DNA of 46,902 nucleotides from CAZJDM01 sp964544765 (GCA_964544765.1 CAZJDM010000012.1:1-46902), one strand, 5' to 3'; positions 27,801 to 35,166 are shown, counted from the first letter of the stretch. Translations and numbers: made by a program. Notes: generated from the letters alone by a model not told the origin.

Positions 27801-28603
27801 CGAACAGGAAATTCTGCATCGTTGGCTACCACCAACTCTCCTCTGGAAAATCTGGGATCTTCGCAGGTAGCGACTTCTCTGGTTGAAACACTTCCTTCTT
27901 CATACTTGACCCCGAATACATGTTTAGATAAACTGGTTTCTGCCATGTTCCAAGTGATTGCGCTTCCCATGATCCAGACATAGTTTAAAGAGCTGGAAAG
28001 ACCGAATTTTTCATTATGATCTGCCCAAGGTTCGCAGGGATTAAAAAGACGATCTTTTTCTTTTTGAGCTTCTTCTGGTGTTATTTCACCGCTAATTCTT
28101 CTATCATCTATTTTGCTAATATTTTCTTCGTTGTAATGACGGGAATCAGCGATTGATTCGTCATATCGTGCTAACGGGTTATAGCGTTGGTCATTATCTC
28201 TAAAAATTCCATTGGAATCAAAAATTTGGTTCAATACAGGATCAATAGGATCATTAGTATCGCCAGGATCATCGTTTGCAGCGATTAAATCAGATACTAA
28301 CGACATTTTAGTTGATTCACTCGGGGTATTATTGGTCCGTAGTGCATAGTTGGAATCATCTTTATTCACTTTGATGGTTCGATAAAATGATCTTCTTCCT
28401 ACCCGGTTAGCAAAAGCGGGAGTTCCTTTTAGAAATCCTAGTTTACCACCACTACTTCTACCACTGCTTTTTGATGATTCATCAGTTTTTTTATCAGTTT
28501 TTTTTGAAACACTGGACTCACCATCAAAAAGACTACACATTTGTATAAATACTAGGCAAAATGATAAACCTAATAATAGGAGTCTATATTGCAACCTAAT
28601 CAT
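24884..28603 (-). CDS. Large Ca-loop lipoprotein, first gene of the CotH/VTC operon
   Basis: This is a 1239-aa protein starting at the ATG at 28603, which has GGAGGA just upstream. The leader MIRLQYRLLLLGLSFCLVF ends in a lipobox-like FIQMC (Cys 23), followed by a Lys/Ser-rich spacer. Two tandem repeats of about 55 residues lie near 488-543 and 546-601; each holds a D/F-x-RW...N-x-DW core, then SLGTFNISLDANGQP or an equivalent. A Pro-rich patch comes before them. The C-terminal 130 residues hold EF-hand-like calcium loops: DLNNNGQIDSGMEVFG, then DDNGDYKINEEDD, then a WQDG...DSGEF segment, like those of RTX/FrpA-type surface proteins. Cysteines are numerous, suggesting an oxidising location. 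The function is unknown; it is probably surface-exposed. Its last 87 residues are duplicated in the separate ORF at 28790-29056. Confidence 0.75.
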   Translation of the reverse strand: MIRLQYRLLLLGLSFCLVFIQMCSLFDGESSVSKKTDKKTDESSKSSGRSSGGKLGFLKGTPAFANRVGRRSFYRTIKVNKDDSNYALRTNNTPSESTKMSLVSDLIAANDDPGDTNDPIDPVLNQIFDSNGIFRDNDQRYNPLARYDESIADSRHYNEENISKIDDRRISGEITPEEAQKEKDRLFNPCEPWADHNEKFGLSSSLNYVWIMGSAITWNMAETSLSKHVFGVKYEEGSVSTREVATCEDPRFSRGELVVANDAEFPVRKEFTMIPDPNSNNEEYTEGFTGETYVDLAALEEEVDIDFMDKVIECFEGPEMGFTLETDEWDGFKKVYETDPPGFKIPNLRLDSGSTVVTVPREITMTVCAFDCGECKDVTRTVMVAVPACRVGNIVFAQEGVPEGTDTCPPGMNCPDQNPPPEEGFDLISFLRNSLQGTTGFGTDAGGEGFRLGTAAQHLGISLGIFPLNTRRSSGGGRVISSPPPNPEPPQITEREDGTPLVRYDPRWVEQNPDWSTPFDTRLGTWIISFDENGEPEFTAPGDGPPQPPIITVTDEGVPRIENFDSRWAMQNLDWTEEVETSLGTFNISLDANGQPVVGFEPAEAPEVADTIDTALSHPCWIFCTPQLQNQPTCYTGTLPEPYQFIDEPRTRLENSMNLRRSAIVKDQEDARLPFTDREAGYLYMSIKDDATDKIYNVRVQHNLHENFILGSEESTSETDGPSSGIIPVAHQFTWPIPFCPNIGAAFEYEYAICNVPRSWHGQFGLSSDGTIQESTDDTTIIPHCLVEDTSFPDNEGLKIKVGSWVVSNVRVGPERIPDSDSWEDMGDSELGDNWQHGYQLLSKTTFSILSASPFSSREELCNIDQGQRGLRYIDYKQSPANDPNILFNYYTWGIDYSETRPNNNSSLYRGGPDANLFIYLDTNPDSRSNPTWRNFQGRQYADLSEEELADAIINPTLEDHTCLVDETGRLKSSVYNANYSPLVINVYNKKGVYLLGLDAEIEFLGRRFPQKISKRMVEYDNTFIMTVRDPKNLNMGVYRTAISQSYVKTGWIDGNKGDALLVYDLNNNGQIDSGMEVFGESTVMEKDMNFQHEWGTNKKEGFAANGFVALLQYDDNGDYKINEEDDIWEKLLLWQDGKDGEPNAIVDSGEFLTLEEVGITAIDINTVVVLNERDKYGNRTLLRSTFSYTEDGKKKTGMIYDIYFVYEEFTKTERNAQRVLTEEEKNNLVDLTKGGLSQ

Positions 28604-28728
28604 ATATTCCTCCAATAGAATAAAAAAAGGTATATTTCCAAACTTATATTTAAATGATCGGCAATAATTAGGAATATATTGAATTATTGATAAAATGTTA
28701 GATAACTTAAAGAAATAAAAGGAGTTTT

Positions 28729-28755
28729 ATGATGCATAAAGTAACAGTTCTTTAA
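28729..28755 (+). other. Eight-codon ORF behind a strong ribosome site
   Basis: AAAAGGAG followed five bases later by ATGATG opens an ORF of only eight codons (MMHKVTVL, then TAA). This is a near-ideal translation start with almost nothing behind it. It could be a leader peptide or the surviving 5' end of a deleted gene. It lies on the plus strand in the gap between two minus-strand genes. Confidence 0.3.
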
Positions 28756-28789
28756 GGTTTAAAACGTATTTACGATTCAAAAACGATCT

Positions 28790-29056
28790 CTAAATACTGA
28801 GACCACCTTTGGTAATATCAACTAGATTTCTTTTTTCCTCTTCAGTCAAAACGTTTTCAGCGTTTCGTTCTTTTTTGGTAAATTCTTCATAAACAAAATA
28901 TACATCGTAAATCATACCGGTTTTTTCTTTATCACCATCTTGGTAAGTAAAAGTAGATCTTAATAAGGTTCTGTTACCAAAAGTATCTCTTTCATTGAGA
29001 ACCACAACTGTTTTGATTTCAATGCTGGTAATACCCACTTCTTCTAAAGTAAGCAT
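28790..29056 (-). CDS. Stand-alone duplicate of the large lipoprotein's C-terminal domain
   Basis: The 88-residue product aligns without gaps to the last 87 residues of the large lipoprotein (about 69 of 87 identical by hand count), from LTLEEVGIT to KGGLS. The DNA has diverged mainly at synonymous positions, so the copy is old and its protein seems to be under selection. GAGGGGGAA lies 6-7 nt before the ATG, so it looks translated. It has no signal peptide. It could be a free subunit, a tail-recombination reserve for the adjacent gene, or the end of a deleted full-length paralogue that gained a start site. It sits 186 bp upstream of the large gene in the same direction. Confidence 0.65.
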   Translation of the reverse strand: MLTLEEVGITSIEIKTVVVLNERDTFGNRTLLRSTFTYQDGDKEKTGMIYDVYFVYEEFTKKERNAENVLTEEEKRNLVDITKGGLSI

Positions 29057-29079
29057 TTATGTTCCCCCTCAAAACAATT

Positions 29080-29099
29080 AAAAGCACCAAGTTGCTTTT
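29080..29099 (-). terminator. Hairpin after the lipase gene
   Basis: AAAAGCA (29080-29086), loop CCAAGT, TGCTTTT (29093-29099) form a 7-bp stem. Read on the minus strand, it is followed by AATTGTTTT and lies between the lipase stop and the 88-aa gene. It is a weak, AT-rich intrinsic-terminator candidate. It shares the string ACCAAGTTGCTT with the palindrome at 30426-30446 on the other side of the lipase gene. Confidence 0.4.
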
Positions 29100-29171
29100 C
29101 GGTGATAAATTTAGTTTGCTTTATATAGGAAAATTTTTTGATTTATTTCAGTAGGTTGAGTTGGATGAAAA

Positions 29172-30392
29172 TTAATCGTTTCTTAAACTTAAGGTCTGGC
29201 AGTCGTTTTGAGGATTTGTTATACTAGCTGGTTGTAAAAGAAATTCACCCATTAAGGAAACAACTCTATGTAATTGTGGAACATCCTTTAAGTTCCAGAG
29301 ATTGTGTTCACCTTTTTCTAGTATTACCATACCGCGGTTATTTCTATCAGTTTGCACAAATTTACGGAAAGCGAATAGGTAATTGTGCTTAGGATATGAT
29401 AAGTCAGCATCGCCAAGCATGATGAGGGTAGGAGCAGCAGAGCGTTGTTCAAGTCTAAACTGTGAGGTAAAAGTCTTGTAAGCGGTCCAAGTCTTTGGAT
29501 CTAGTTTAACTCCCTGCCAGATTTCACCCAGAATGGTTGGATCTTCATGTATTCTTACAGATCCTCGGATAATTTGTGTGTTGGGATGAGACGGATTGAC
29601 AGCTATGACTCCAGCCACATCATGATACCTTTGAGCGTAAGTAATAGCCGCTAATCCACCCTGACTTCGACCAGCTATATAAACTGGCAGATTTGGATAT
29701 CTTAATGAGAGGATTAAATGAACATGTCGAATAGACTGCATTATAGCTTCGGGACTACCAAAAGCAAAAGGTGCTTGACGTCCCAGGCCATTTAAGGGTA
29801 GATCCGTGGGAAAAGCGGCAAACCTAACTTTTTGGCCATTGTTCATGGTATTTAAGGGGTTTTTAAAGGATCCTGCACCACGATTTCTACTTTTTTTAGT
29901 TTTATGTAGTACTCCACCGATATCCAATAAAGATAAAGCATTGGAATCAATGGTTCCTAGTCCGGGAAGCAAAATAATGATGGCTTTATGTAATGGTTGT
30001 ACTCCCTCCTGATGAATATAAATTCCGGTGTGGGCTAGAGGGAACGTTTCAACACTGAAGGGTTTTTGTTGCTTTTTATGAATGACTCTTTGGGGGCCCT
30101 GTTTTATCCATCCGTTGTTGGTCATGCTTTCTATTGTGTGTCTTCCAGCTTCGATTTGAAGATTTATTCTTGATAATTTAGTTATTTGTTCTGCCCCTTC
30201 CTCAGGATTGAAGGATTGGCGGCTCAGATCTACTGGTGAGGTTGGACCATCTGCGGCTATTAGATTGCTGTTAGTGATAAGTAGTAAAAATAACGAAAAT
30301 AAACCAGCTAAATATTGAGTTCTTACGGAGATATAGCTTGAATTTGAATAAGTATAGATTAAGTAAGTTATGAATTTGAAAATGTAAGTCAT
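29172..30392 (-). CDS. Exported alpha/beta hydrolase (lipase/esterase-like)
   Basis: This is a 406-aa protein with a long N-terminal leader; the hydrophobic core YLAGLFSLFLLLITNSNLIA ends near residue 46. The catalytic serine is S243 in GRSQGGLAA (GxSxG elbow). The acid is D328 or D330 in MLGDADLSYP and the histidine H363 in KGEHNLWN, giving a full Ser-Asp-His set. ILLPGLGTID near 140 fits the oxyanion strand of alpha/beta hydrolases. The substrate is unknown; secreted esterases, lipases or polymer depolymerases share this plan. AAGGG lies 10 nt before the ATG. It is monocistronic, flanked by two related inverted repeats. Confidence 0.8.
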   Translation of the reverse strand: MTYIFKFITYLIYTYSNSSYISVRTQYLAGLFSLFLLLITNSNLIAADGPTSPVDLSRQSFNPEEGAEQITKLSRINLQIEAGRHTIESMTNNGWIKQGPQRVIHKKQQKPFSVETFPLAHTGIYIHQEGVQPLHKAIIILLPGLGTIDSNALSLLDIGGVLHKTKKSRNRGAGSFKNPLNTMNNGQKVRFAAFPTDLPLNGLGRQAPFAFGSPEAIMQSIRHVHLILSLRYPNLPVYIAGRSQGGLAAITYAQRYHDVAGVIAVNPSHPNTQIIRGSVRIHEDPTILGEIWQGVKLDPKTWTAYKTFTSQFRLEQRSAAPTLIMLGDADLSYPKHNYLFAFRKFVQTDRNNRGMVILEKGEHNLWNLKDVPQLHRVVSLMGEFLLQPASITNPQNDCQTLSLRND

Positions 30393-30712
30393 TATTTTAA
30401 ACCCTTAAATATCATTAAGAAACCTCATACCAAGTTGCTTGGTATGACTCTAATATTGAAGAATTAAATCTTCTTTGATTAAATACCATAAATTGATTAA
30501 GAATCCAATAAAAAAACAGATAATATATGCTGGTTTTCAAAATTTTTGTAGCTGATAACCTGTTGAATTTAAATAACTATCTAAGACTATTCAAGTAAAT
30601 TGTGATTACTACCGACACGTCTTATAGTGTATTGATTCTTCATAACACTAGGGGTATTTATATATTCTTAGAAGTAATGATGAGTAATAAGTATTAATAT
30701 TAGGACCAAAAT
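30393..30712. other. 320-bp intergenic region between divergent genes
   Basis: I see no coding sequence. The region holds the palindrome at 30426-30446 next to the lipase start and must contain promoters for both the lipase (minus) and the GYF_2-PilZ gene (plus, with AGGACC before its ATG). No promoter is clear enough to call. Confidence 0.4.
30426..30446. promoter_or_regulatory. 9-bp perfect palindrome upstream of the lipase gene
   Basis: CATACCAAG, TTG, CTTGGTATG is a perfect 9+3+9 inverted repeat 34 bp before the lipase ATG. There is no T-run on either side, so it is more likely an operator or 5'-UTR hairpin than a terminator. Confidence 0.5.
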
Positions 30713-31474
30713 ATGAACCCACTAAAAAAATGGTATATTTATCGTAGTCAGACCAAATTAGGTCCATTTGAGGAAGACCAGGTTAAGGCAATGATATCAA
30801 TAGGAATGTTATCTGTCGAGGACCATGGTTGGACCGCGGGTATGGCAAAATGGCAATGTTTTTCAAAAATTGCCGGATTTACCACCGATATCGATATTCC
30901 CGAGCCTCCTGAAGCGCCATTTAACTCTAGTTTGAGTTTTGGAATTAAAGATAATAATGAGAAAAATAATGAAAATAATGTAGATGCTTCGTCTAATGAG
31001 GTAGAGGTAAAGGATTCTGAGGAAGAACTCTTTGACTTTGAGGATGCTGTTCCAAAAAATCAGAATGATCAGGATGTTGAGAATGATCAGGGTGTTGAGA
31101 TTGATCAGAATAATGTAAAGGCAAACCAGAAAAAAGGATCATTTGAAGATAAACGAAAAGATGGTCGTAAACCTTTTGAAAGTGAATTAATTGTTCATGA
31201 CGAGAAGAAATTAGTCTATTGTAATGCTCTGAATGTTTCCAGGAATGGATTATTTATGGCTATCAATGAAGCTTGTTTTGATGTTGGATCTGGAGTTCAG
31301 ATTACTATAAGAGGTGGTGATACATTGAAACCTGTACATCTTAAAGGGCGAATAGTACGATCTCATAATATAATTTGTGATGAAACAAGTGGATATGGAG
31401 TAGAATTTGATTCTCCCACCGATTATTTTGATGATCTTAAAGTTGTTCCATTAGGAGATCAATTATTTGCGTGA
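30713..31474 (+). CDS. GYF_2-PilZ fusion protein
   Basis: This 253-aa cytosolic protein has two recognisable ends. Residues 6-55 (WYIYRSQTKLGPFEEDQV, then GWTAGMAKWQ) are a GYF_2 domain, a small peptide-binding-type module. Residues about 145-250 are a PilZ domain with RxxxR (RKDGR) and NVSRNG, so c-di-GMP binding is expected. The 80-residue linker is very acidic, with NDQ/DQ repeats (about 120-140). No membrane segment is seen. The layout suggests an adaptor that links c-di-GMP level to a protein partner held by the GYF_2 module. The partner is unknown. A hairpin follows the stop codon. Confidence 0.87.
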   Translation: MNPLKKWYIYRSQTKLGPFEEDQVKAMISIGMLSVEDHGWTAGMAKWQCFSKIAGFTTDIDIPEPPEAPFNSSLSFGIKDNNEKNNENNVDASSNEVEVKDSEEELFDFEDAVPKNQNDQDVENDQGVEIDQNNVKANQKKGSFEDKRKDGRKPFESELIVHDEKKLVYCNALNVSRNGLFMAINEACFDVGSGVQITIRGGDTLKPVHLKGRIVRSHNIICDETSGYGVEFDSPTDYFDDLKVVPLGDQLFA

Positions 31475-31475
31475 G

Positions 31476-31492
31476 AAGATGAACTTCATCTT
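31476..31492. terminator. Hairpin between convergent genes
   Basis: AAGATG (31476-31481), loop AACTT, CATCTT (31487-31492), followed by TATTCT on the plus strand, sits two bases after the GYF_2-PilZ stop. It also follows the YiiX-like stop on the minus strand. It is a possible weak bidirectional terminator. Confidence 0.45.
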
Positions 31493-31493
31493 T

Positions 31494-31518
31494 ATTCTAC
31501 AATCATGGTCGCACAATT
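31494..31518 (-). repeat. Dispersed ~25-nt repeat, copy C
   Basis: On the minus strand this reads TTGTGCGACCATGATTG then TAGAAT. It overlaps the stop codon of the YiiX-like gene and supplies its last codons (AIVRP). It matches copy A at 20 of 25 positions. Confidence 0.5.
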
Positions 31519-33080
31519 GCGGTTGTATCAGGTCTAAACAAAAAATGAAAAATAGGTTTATCAGGCTGTCGTTCTTTTTTGGTACCCTTTTTTAATTTTG
31601 GTTGATTATTGGAACCAAGTCCGTCGTGTTGATCTTTCCATACCATATAAGATAAATAAATCTTATAATCAGTTTCTCGTAAGTAATCATATCCATCAGA
31701 TAATTCTAAAACGGTCATGGCAAATCTATATTTTGCCAAACGTTTTTCCTCAGCAACTTCCATATATTTCTGAATCCTATTAGATAGCTCATACAGTTGG
31801 ATGATAGGGTCGTATAGTTTTTCTGAGATAAGCTGATCATCTGCGTCAACTTTTCCAAAGATTTTAGATTTTTCTTCTTCAGTCAAACTTTTGTGGGTAA
31901 AAAAGGATTGTAGATTAGGCTGTAAACGGTAGTCTTTTTTTTCGATCCATTCATATATTTTATTTAAGGCTATATCTTGGTGACGACTTATTCTGGTTCT
32001 ACTAAAATTACGCCATTCGGCAACAATTGTAAAGTTTTCCCTCATTTCAATATCAGCTGGTTGAAACGAAGTAATATTGTTTAACCCTAATTTGTCTGCG
32101 AGAATTGGTTTTGCAGCTTTTGACAGGTTAGAAACTAAAGGTACTAAAAGTGTTTCTTGGTTACTGAATTCAAAAGACATTAGTATTTTTTCATTTCCTT
32201 TACTAACGATTTCATCTTCTTCATCGGTGTTTATTTGCTTGCTAAGTAATACAAAAGTAAATTTAGCCACTTTCTTTGCGATGTCGAAATAGGCATAACG
32301 AAAAACAGTGATCCTTATTAAATCTCCTTGTAACCATTGTTCTAAAGGTGTTATGGTAAATCCTCGGCTGGGATGTGCCTCGATAACGTGTTTGTCTCCG
32401 GTTTTTTCATCTACATATATCAAGCTTAAATAACTATAAGGTGAGTGAGGTTTATTTATTTTAGTGATGGCCCTGTCAGCAAAAGAGTTGTCTCTTGTTA
32501 ATATGATGTCTCCAGATTTTAGGTCATTTGTAATGTTAAAATCCTTAAAAATTGGATTTATCAGGATATAGGGTTTATTGATAAAAGAAGAAGTTGATAA
32601 TTCTTCAGTATCAGATTTTTCAGACATTAATTTAATTTCTCCCAACGAGTCTATCAAATATCTACTTGCCGATAAAAAGCGTTGAATATCAACAGCACAT
32701 TCTTTTTCAAGTTTTTGACTTGATATAAAATATTTTAGTTTTTGGTGTAGAGCCAAACTGATATTCCACAACTGATCGATTATTTCCGGTTTATTGGAAG
32801 AGGTTTGATTACTATTCGTAAGGTTTGGTATTTTAGTGGTGAATAAACGGTTATAGAAGGCATTTATTTTAGAGGGACAACTTTGTGGATCAAAATTGTC
32901 GCTTTGAATTAACTGGTAGAAATTGTCGATTTCCTTGTTTAGATTTAAATTTTGAATAGATGGAGATTGTTGTGGTGAGGGTGGAGGATCTTCAGGTAAT
33001 GTTTGAGATTTGGGACGTAACTTGCAATCGTAAATAAATATTAATAGAGCCATTAGTAAGCAGGTAAGTTTATCTTTCAT
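31503..33080 (-). CDS. YiiX-like permuted papain-fold lipoprotein, probably inactive
   Basis: This is a 525-aa protein from the ATG at 33080; AGGAGGAA lies nine bases upstream, which decides against the earlier codon at 33101. The leader LLMALLIFIYDC ends at Cys 19. After a Pro-rich spacer, residues about 190-250 match YiiX/YebB-type permuted NlpC/P60 proteins: GDIILTRDNSFADRAI, SPYSYLSLIYVD, HVIEAHPSRGF. The later part has YDYLRETDYKIYLSYMVW. In active relatives the pattern is SHxG for the histidine and IYCSELVW-type for the cysteine. Here both are changed (His to Tyr, Cys to Leu), so catalysis looks lost while the fold is kept. An insertion of some 150 residues lies between the two motifs. 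Anchoring in an envelope membrane is likely. Confidence 0.72.
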   Translation of the reverse strand: MKDKLTCLLMALLIFIYDCKLRPKSQTLPEDPPPSPQQSPSIQNLNLNKEIDNFYQLIQSDNFDPQSCPSKINAFYNRLFTTKIPNLTNSNQTSSNKPEIIDQLWNISLALHQKLKYFISSQKLEKECAVDIQRFLSASRYLIDSLGEIKLMSEKSDTEELSTSSFINKPYILINPIFKDFNITNDLKSGDIILTRDNSFADRAITKINKPHSPYSYLSLIYVDEKTGDKHVIEAHPSRGFTITPLEQWLQGDLIRITVFRYAYFDIAKKVAKFTFVLLSKQINTDEEDEIVSKGNEKILMSFEFSNQETLLVPLVSNLSKAAKPILADKLGLNNITSFQPADIEMRENFTIVAEWRNFSRTRISRHQDIALNKIYEWIEKKDYRLQPNLQSFFTHKSLTEEEKSKIFGKVDADDQLISEKLYDPIIQLYELSNRIQKYMEVAEEKRLAKYRFAMTVLELSDGYDYLRETDYKIYLSYMVWKDQHDGLGSNNQPKLKKGTKKERQPDKPIFHFLFRPDTTAIVRP

Positions 33081-33165
33081 TAATAGGTTCCTCCTATTCA
33101 TATGTGACCTCTGGTCGTAGCTTACAATTTCTTATTTAAAATGACTTTCATAGTTAGATAATTAG

Positions 33166-33645
33166 TTAGTATGATAAACCGTTCTTTCGAATATGCATCA
33201 AAGGGTTATCATCCTTTTTTAATACCCCGCTGTCTAATACCTGTCCAATAATGATCTCATGGTCTCCAGGACTATATTGATCGATTTTTTTACATTCTAT
33301 GTATGCTAATGCTTCTTTTAATATAACATTACCATGCTTTGTCTTTTGAGTGTCTAAAATTTTGAAGGGATTATTTTGAGCAATATATCCGTTCCAAAAG
33401 TGTTTAATGATATTCTTGCTTTTGCTTCCTACAATATTCAAACAAAATAAGCCTGTTTTTTGTAAGATATCATATCCTTGGCGCTCAGTTTTGACACAGA
33501 TGGATATGAGGAGAGGGTCAAAGGAAACCTGCTGTATCCATGAACCAAGAAATCCTTCTATTGAATCTTGATCGCATGCACTAACAACTGATAATCCGCA
33601 AGGAATAAAACCTAGGGCCTTAGTGTTTTCCGGTGTGAAGTCCAT
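33166..33645 (-). CDS. Flavin reductase-like domain protein
   Basis: This 159-aa protein is of the FMN-binding split-barrel, flavin reductase-like family. It shows GFIPCGLSVVSACDQ near the N-terminus, LGSWIQQVSFDPLLISICV (the FMN phosphate-binding strand pair), and FCLNIVGSKSKNIIKHF. The end has DHEIIIGQVLDSGV, a typical closing strand. Such proteins reduce or carry FMN, either free or for a partner monooxygenase. No partner oxygenase is nearby. The ATG follows AAAAGGAGA closely. It may be co-transcribed with the lipoprotein gene 69 bp upstream. Confidence 0.85.
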   Translation of the reverse strand: MDFTPENTKALGFIPCGLSVVSACDQDSIEGFLGSWIQQVSFDPLLISICVKTERQGYDILQKTGLFCLNIVGSKSKNIIKHFWNGYIAQNNPFKILDTQKTKHGNVILKEALAYIECKKIDQYSPGDHEIIIGQVLDSGVLKKDDNPLMHIRKNGLSY

Positions 33646-33714
33646 TTTATTCTCCTTTTAATATTTGATCCACATACTTCATACTATTTTGACAATACAA
33701 TTTAACAGTACCAA

Positions 33715-35166
33715 TTAAAACTCCCAAACAGCAATAGGAGAAAAATATACTTGATCATTGGACAGCCTTTTTTTAGCTAAAGATACATGTAAGATGCCAT
33801 GAAGTACGCCATCTCCAGAATCGGTGATAAATATTTTACTTTGAAAATAAAACGAAAAGTCAGAACTTGTTGTTACTGTATGTTTCCCAATTGTTGATTG
33901 CCAATCGGATAAGGCGTCCGCCGGATATGTATGAGCAGTAAAGTTTCTGAGGTCCCTGTAATAATACATAAATTGAGGGTGATCCATTTCAGTTATATTG
34001 ATTGTTGTTGGTAAATAGGCCATATCGTTCAATTCAAAGGAAAACTTTTTATTGGTTGAGTTGTCTGTGGTACTGTTTTCACAGTTTTTAAAACAGGTAA
34101 AGGATGCTTGGCACCCTGAACTAAAGGATACATGGTTTATAATAGCTTTTTTCATAAGTAGTTTATGAGATTCCGAGGTCTTATCATCGGTTTTGGAAAA
34201 TGGTGTTTTGTTAGTATGGATTTCTAAGTTATACTCTGAATTCTTTAGTTCTGCTAGGTCAAATGTCATGGTACAGGTTCCTTGCCCTCGGGTATCGAAA
34301 CCAATAAACAATCCCGGTGAATATCCAACTAAATTGACTGAAGAAATTTTAAAAGTGTGTGATGTTTTAATATCTGCTTTAATAATATTTTGACCGGGTA
34401 TTTTATCATTGGTGCTTGCCGGAGGAGATTGGGGTTGTGTTAATCCAATCCTGGGGATCCCTTCGATTTCTATCAATGGTTGTAGTTTGGATATTGAGCG
34501 AATGGCGGTAAAATCAATTTTGTTTTTATCGGGCTTGTCAGAAGTGGTCTTTAGGGTAAAACCGATTTCAAAAGATACTTTGTCCGTAATTAGAGATGAT
34601 TTAGGGTTTTCGGTCAATGACAGCTTAGTATAGTATATGGGGCGGTCCTGATATTCTCCTCCGATTTCAGAGGTCAGACAAAATATAAATTTACTTTCTA
34701 TATTTCTTTGGTCAATTCCGGGAATCAAAACAGATTTTTCCTTTTCCGGACATTGCAAATGACCAAAATAACCAGACTTTAACTTGATTGTACTTGGGGT
34801 AGAGTGTAATGTGTCACTCACTACTTTAATTTTTAATAATAATTCTGACTTCCCCGAATTTTGAATTTCTTCAAGATTATAGCCGTTTGATTCTCTACCA
34901 ATATATCTATCCCCAGAATATCCGTTTGGAACGCTGTCCCAACCAATCTCGTCTGTTAATAATTCACCGTCTTCAGTGGTAGGCATGTCGGTAATAAATA
35001 TTCCTGCGTGTACCATTTTAGTAGTTACTAATTGATTATCTTTATCTCGAAGGTAACTATTTTGCGTACTCTCTAGCTTGTTTTCATTGGTTGATCTTTG
35101 GCGACACTGTAAAATCATGCCGATTAAAAGAAGATTAATGGACAATACTATGCTGCTTTTAGACAT
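33715..35166 (-). CDS. Lipoprotein of unknown function
   Basis: This 483-aa protein has the leader MSKSSIVLSINLLLIGMI ending LQC (Cys 21), again with a non-standard -1 residue (Gln). The mature part is rich in Ser, Thr and beta strands, with an LKSGYFGHLQCPEKEKS segment near 125 and two later Cys pairs (CQASFTCFKNC near 355-365). I do not recognise the family. Near the C-terminus FMYYYRDLRNFTAHTYPADA looks structured and may mark a conserved domain. GGGAG comes before the ATG. It is probably surface- or periplasm-facing. Confidence 0.65.
   Translation of the reverse strand: MSKSSIVLSINLLLIGMILQCRQRSTNENKLESTQNSYLRDKDNQLVTTKMVHAGIFITDMPTTEDGELLTDEIGWDSVPNGYSGDRYIGRESNGYNLEEIQNSGKSELLLKIKVVSDTLHSTPSTIKLKSGYFGHLQCPEKEKSVLIPGIDQRNIESKFIFCLTSEIGGEYQDRPIYYTKLSLTENPKSSLITDKVSFEIGFTLKTTSDKPDKNKIDFTAIRSISKLQPLIEIEGIPRIGLTQPQSPPASTNDKIPGQNIIKADIKTSHTFKISSVNLVGYSPGLFIGFDTRGQGTCTMTFDLAELKNSEYNLEIHTNKTPFSKTDDKTSESHKLLMKKAIINHVSFSSGCQASFTCFKNCENSTTDNSTNKKFSFELNDMAYLPTTINITEMDHPQFMYYYRDLRNFTAHTYPADALSDWQSTIGKHTVTTSSDFSFYFQSKIFITDSGDGVLHGILHVSLAKKRLSNDQVYFSPIAVWEF

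Noticed and set aside
26067..27983. Several plus-strand ORFs of 60-146 codons
   Set aside because: They are antisense to the large lipoprotein gene, arise from its codon bias, and show no motif or ribosome site.
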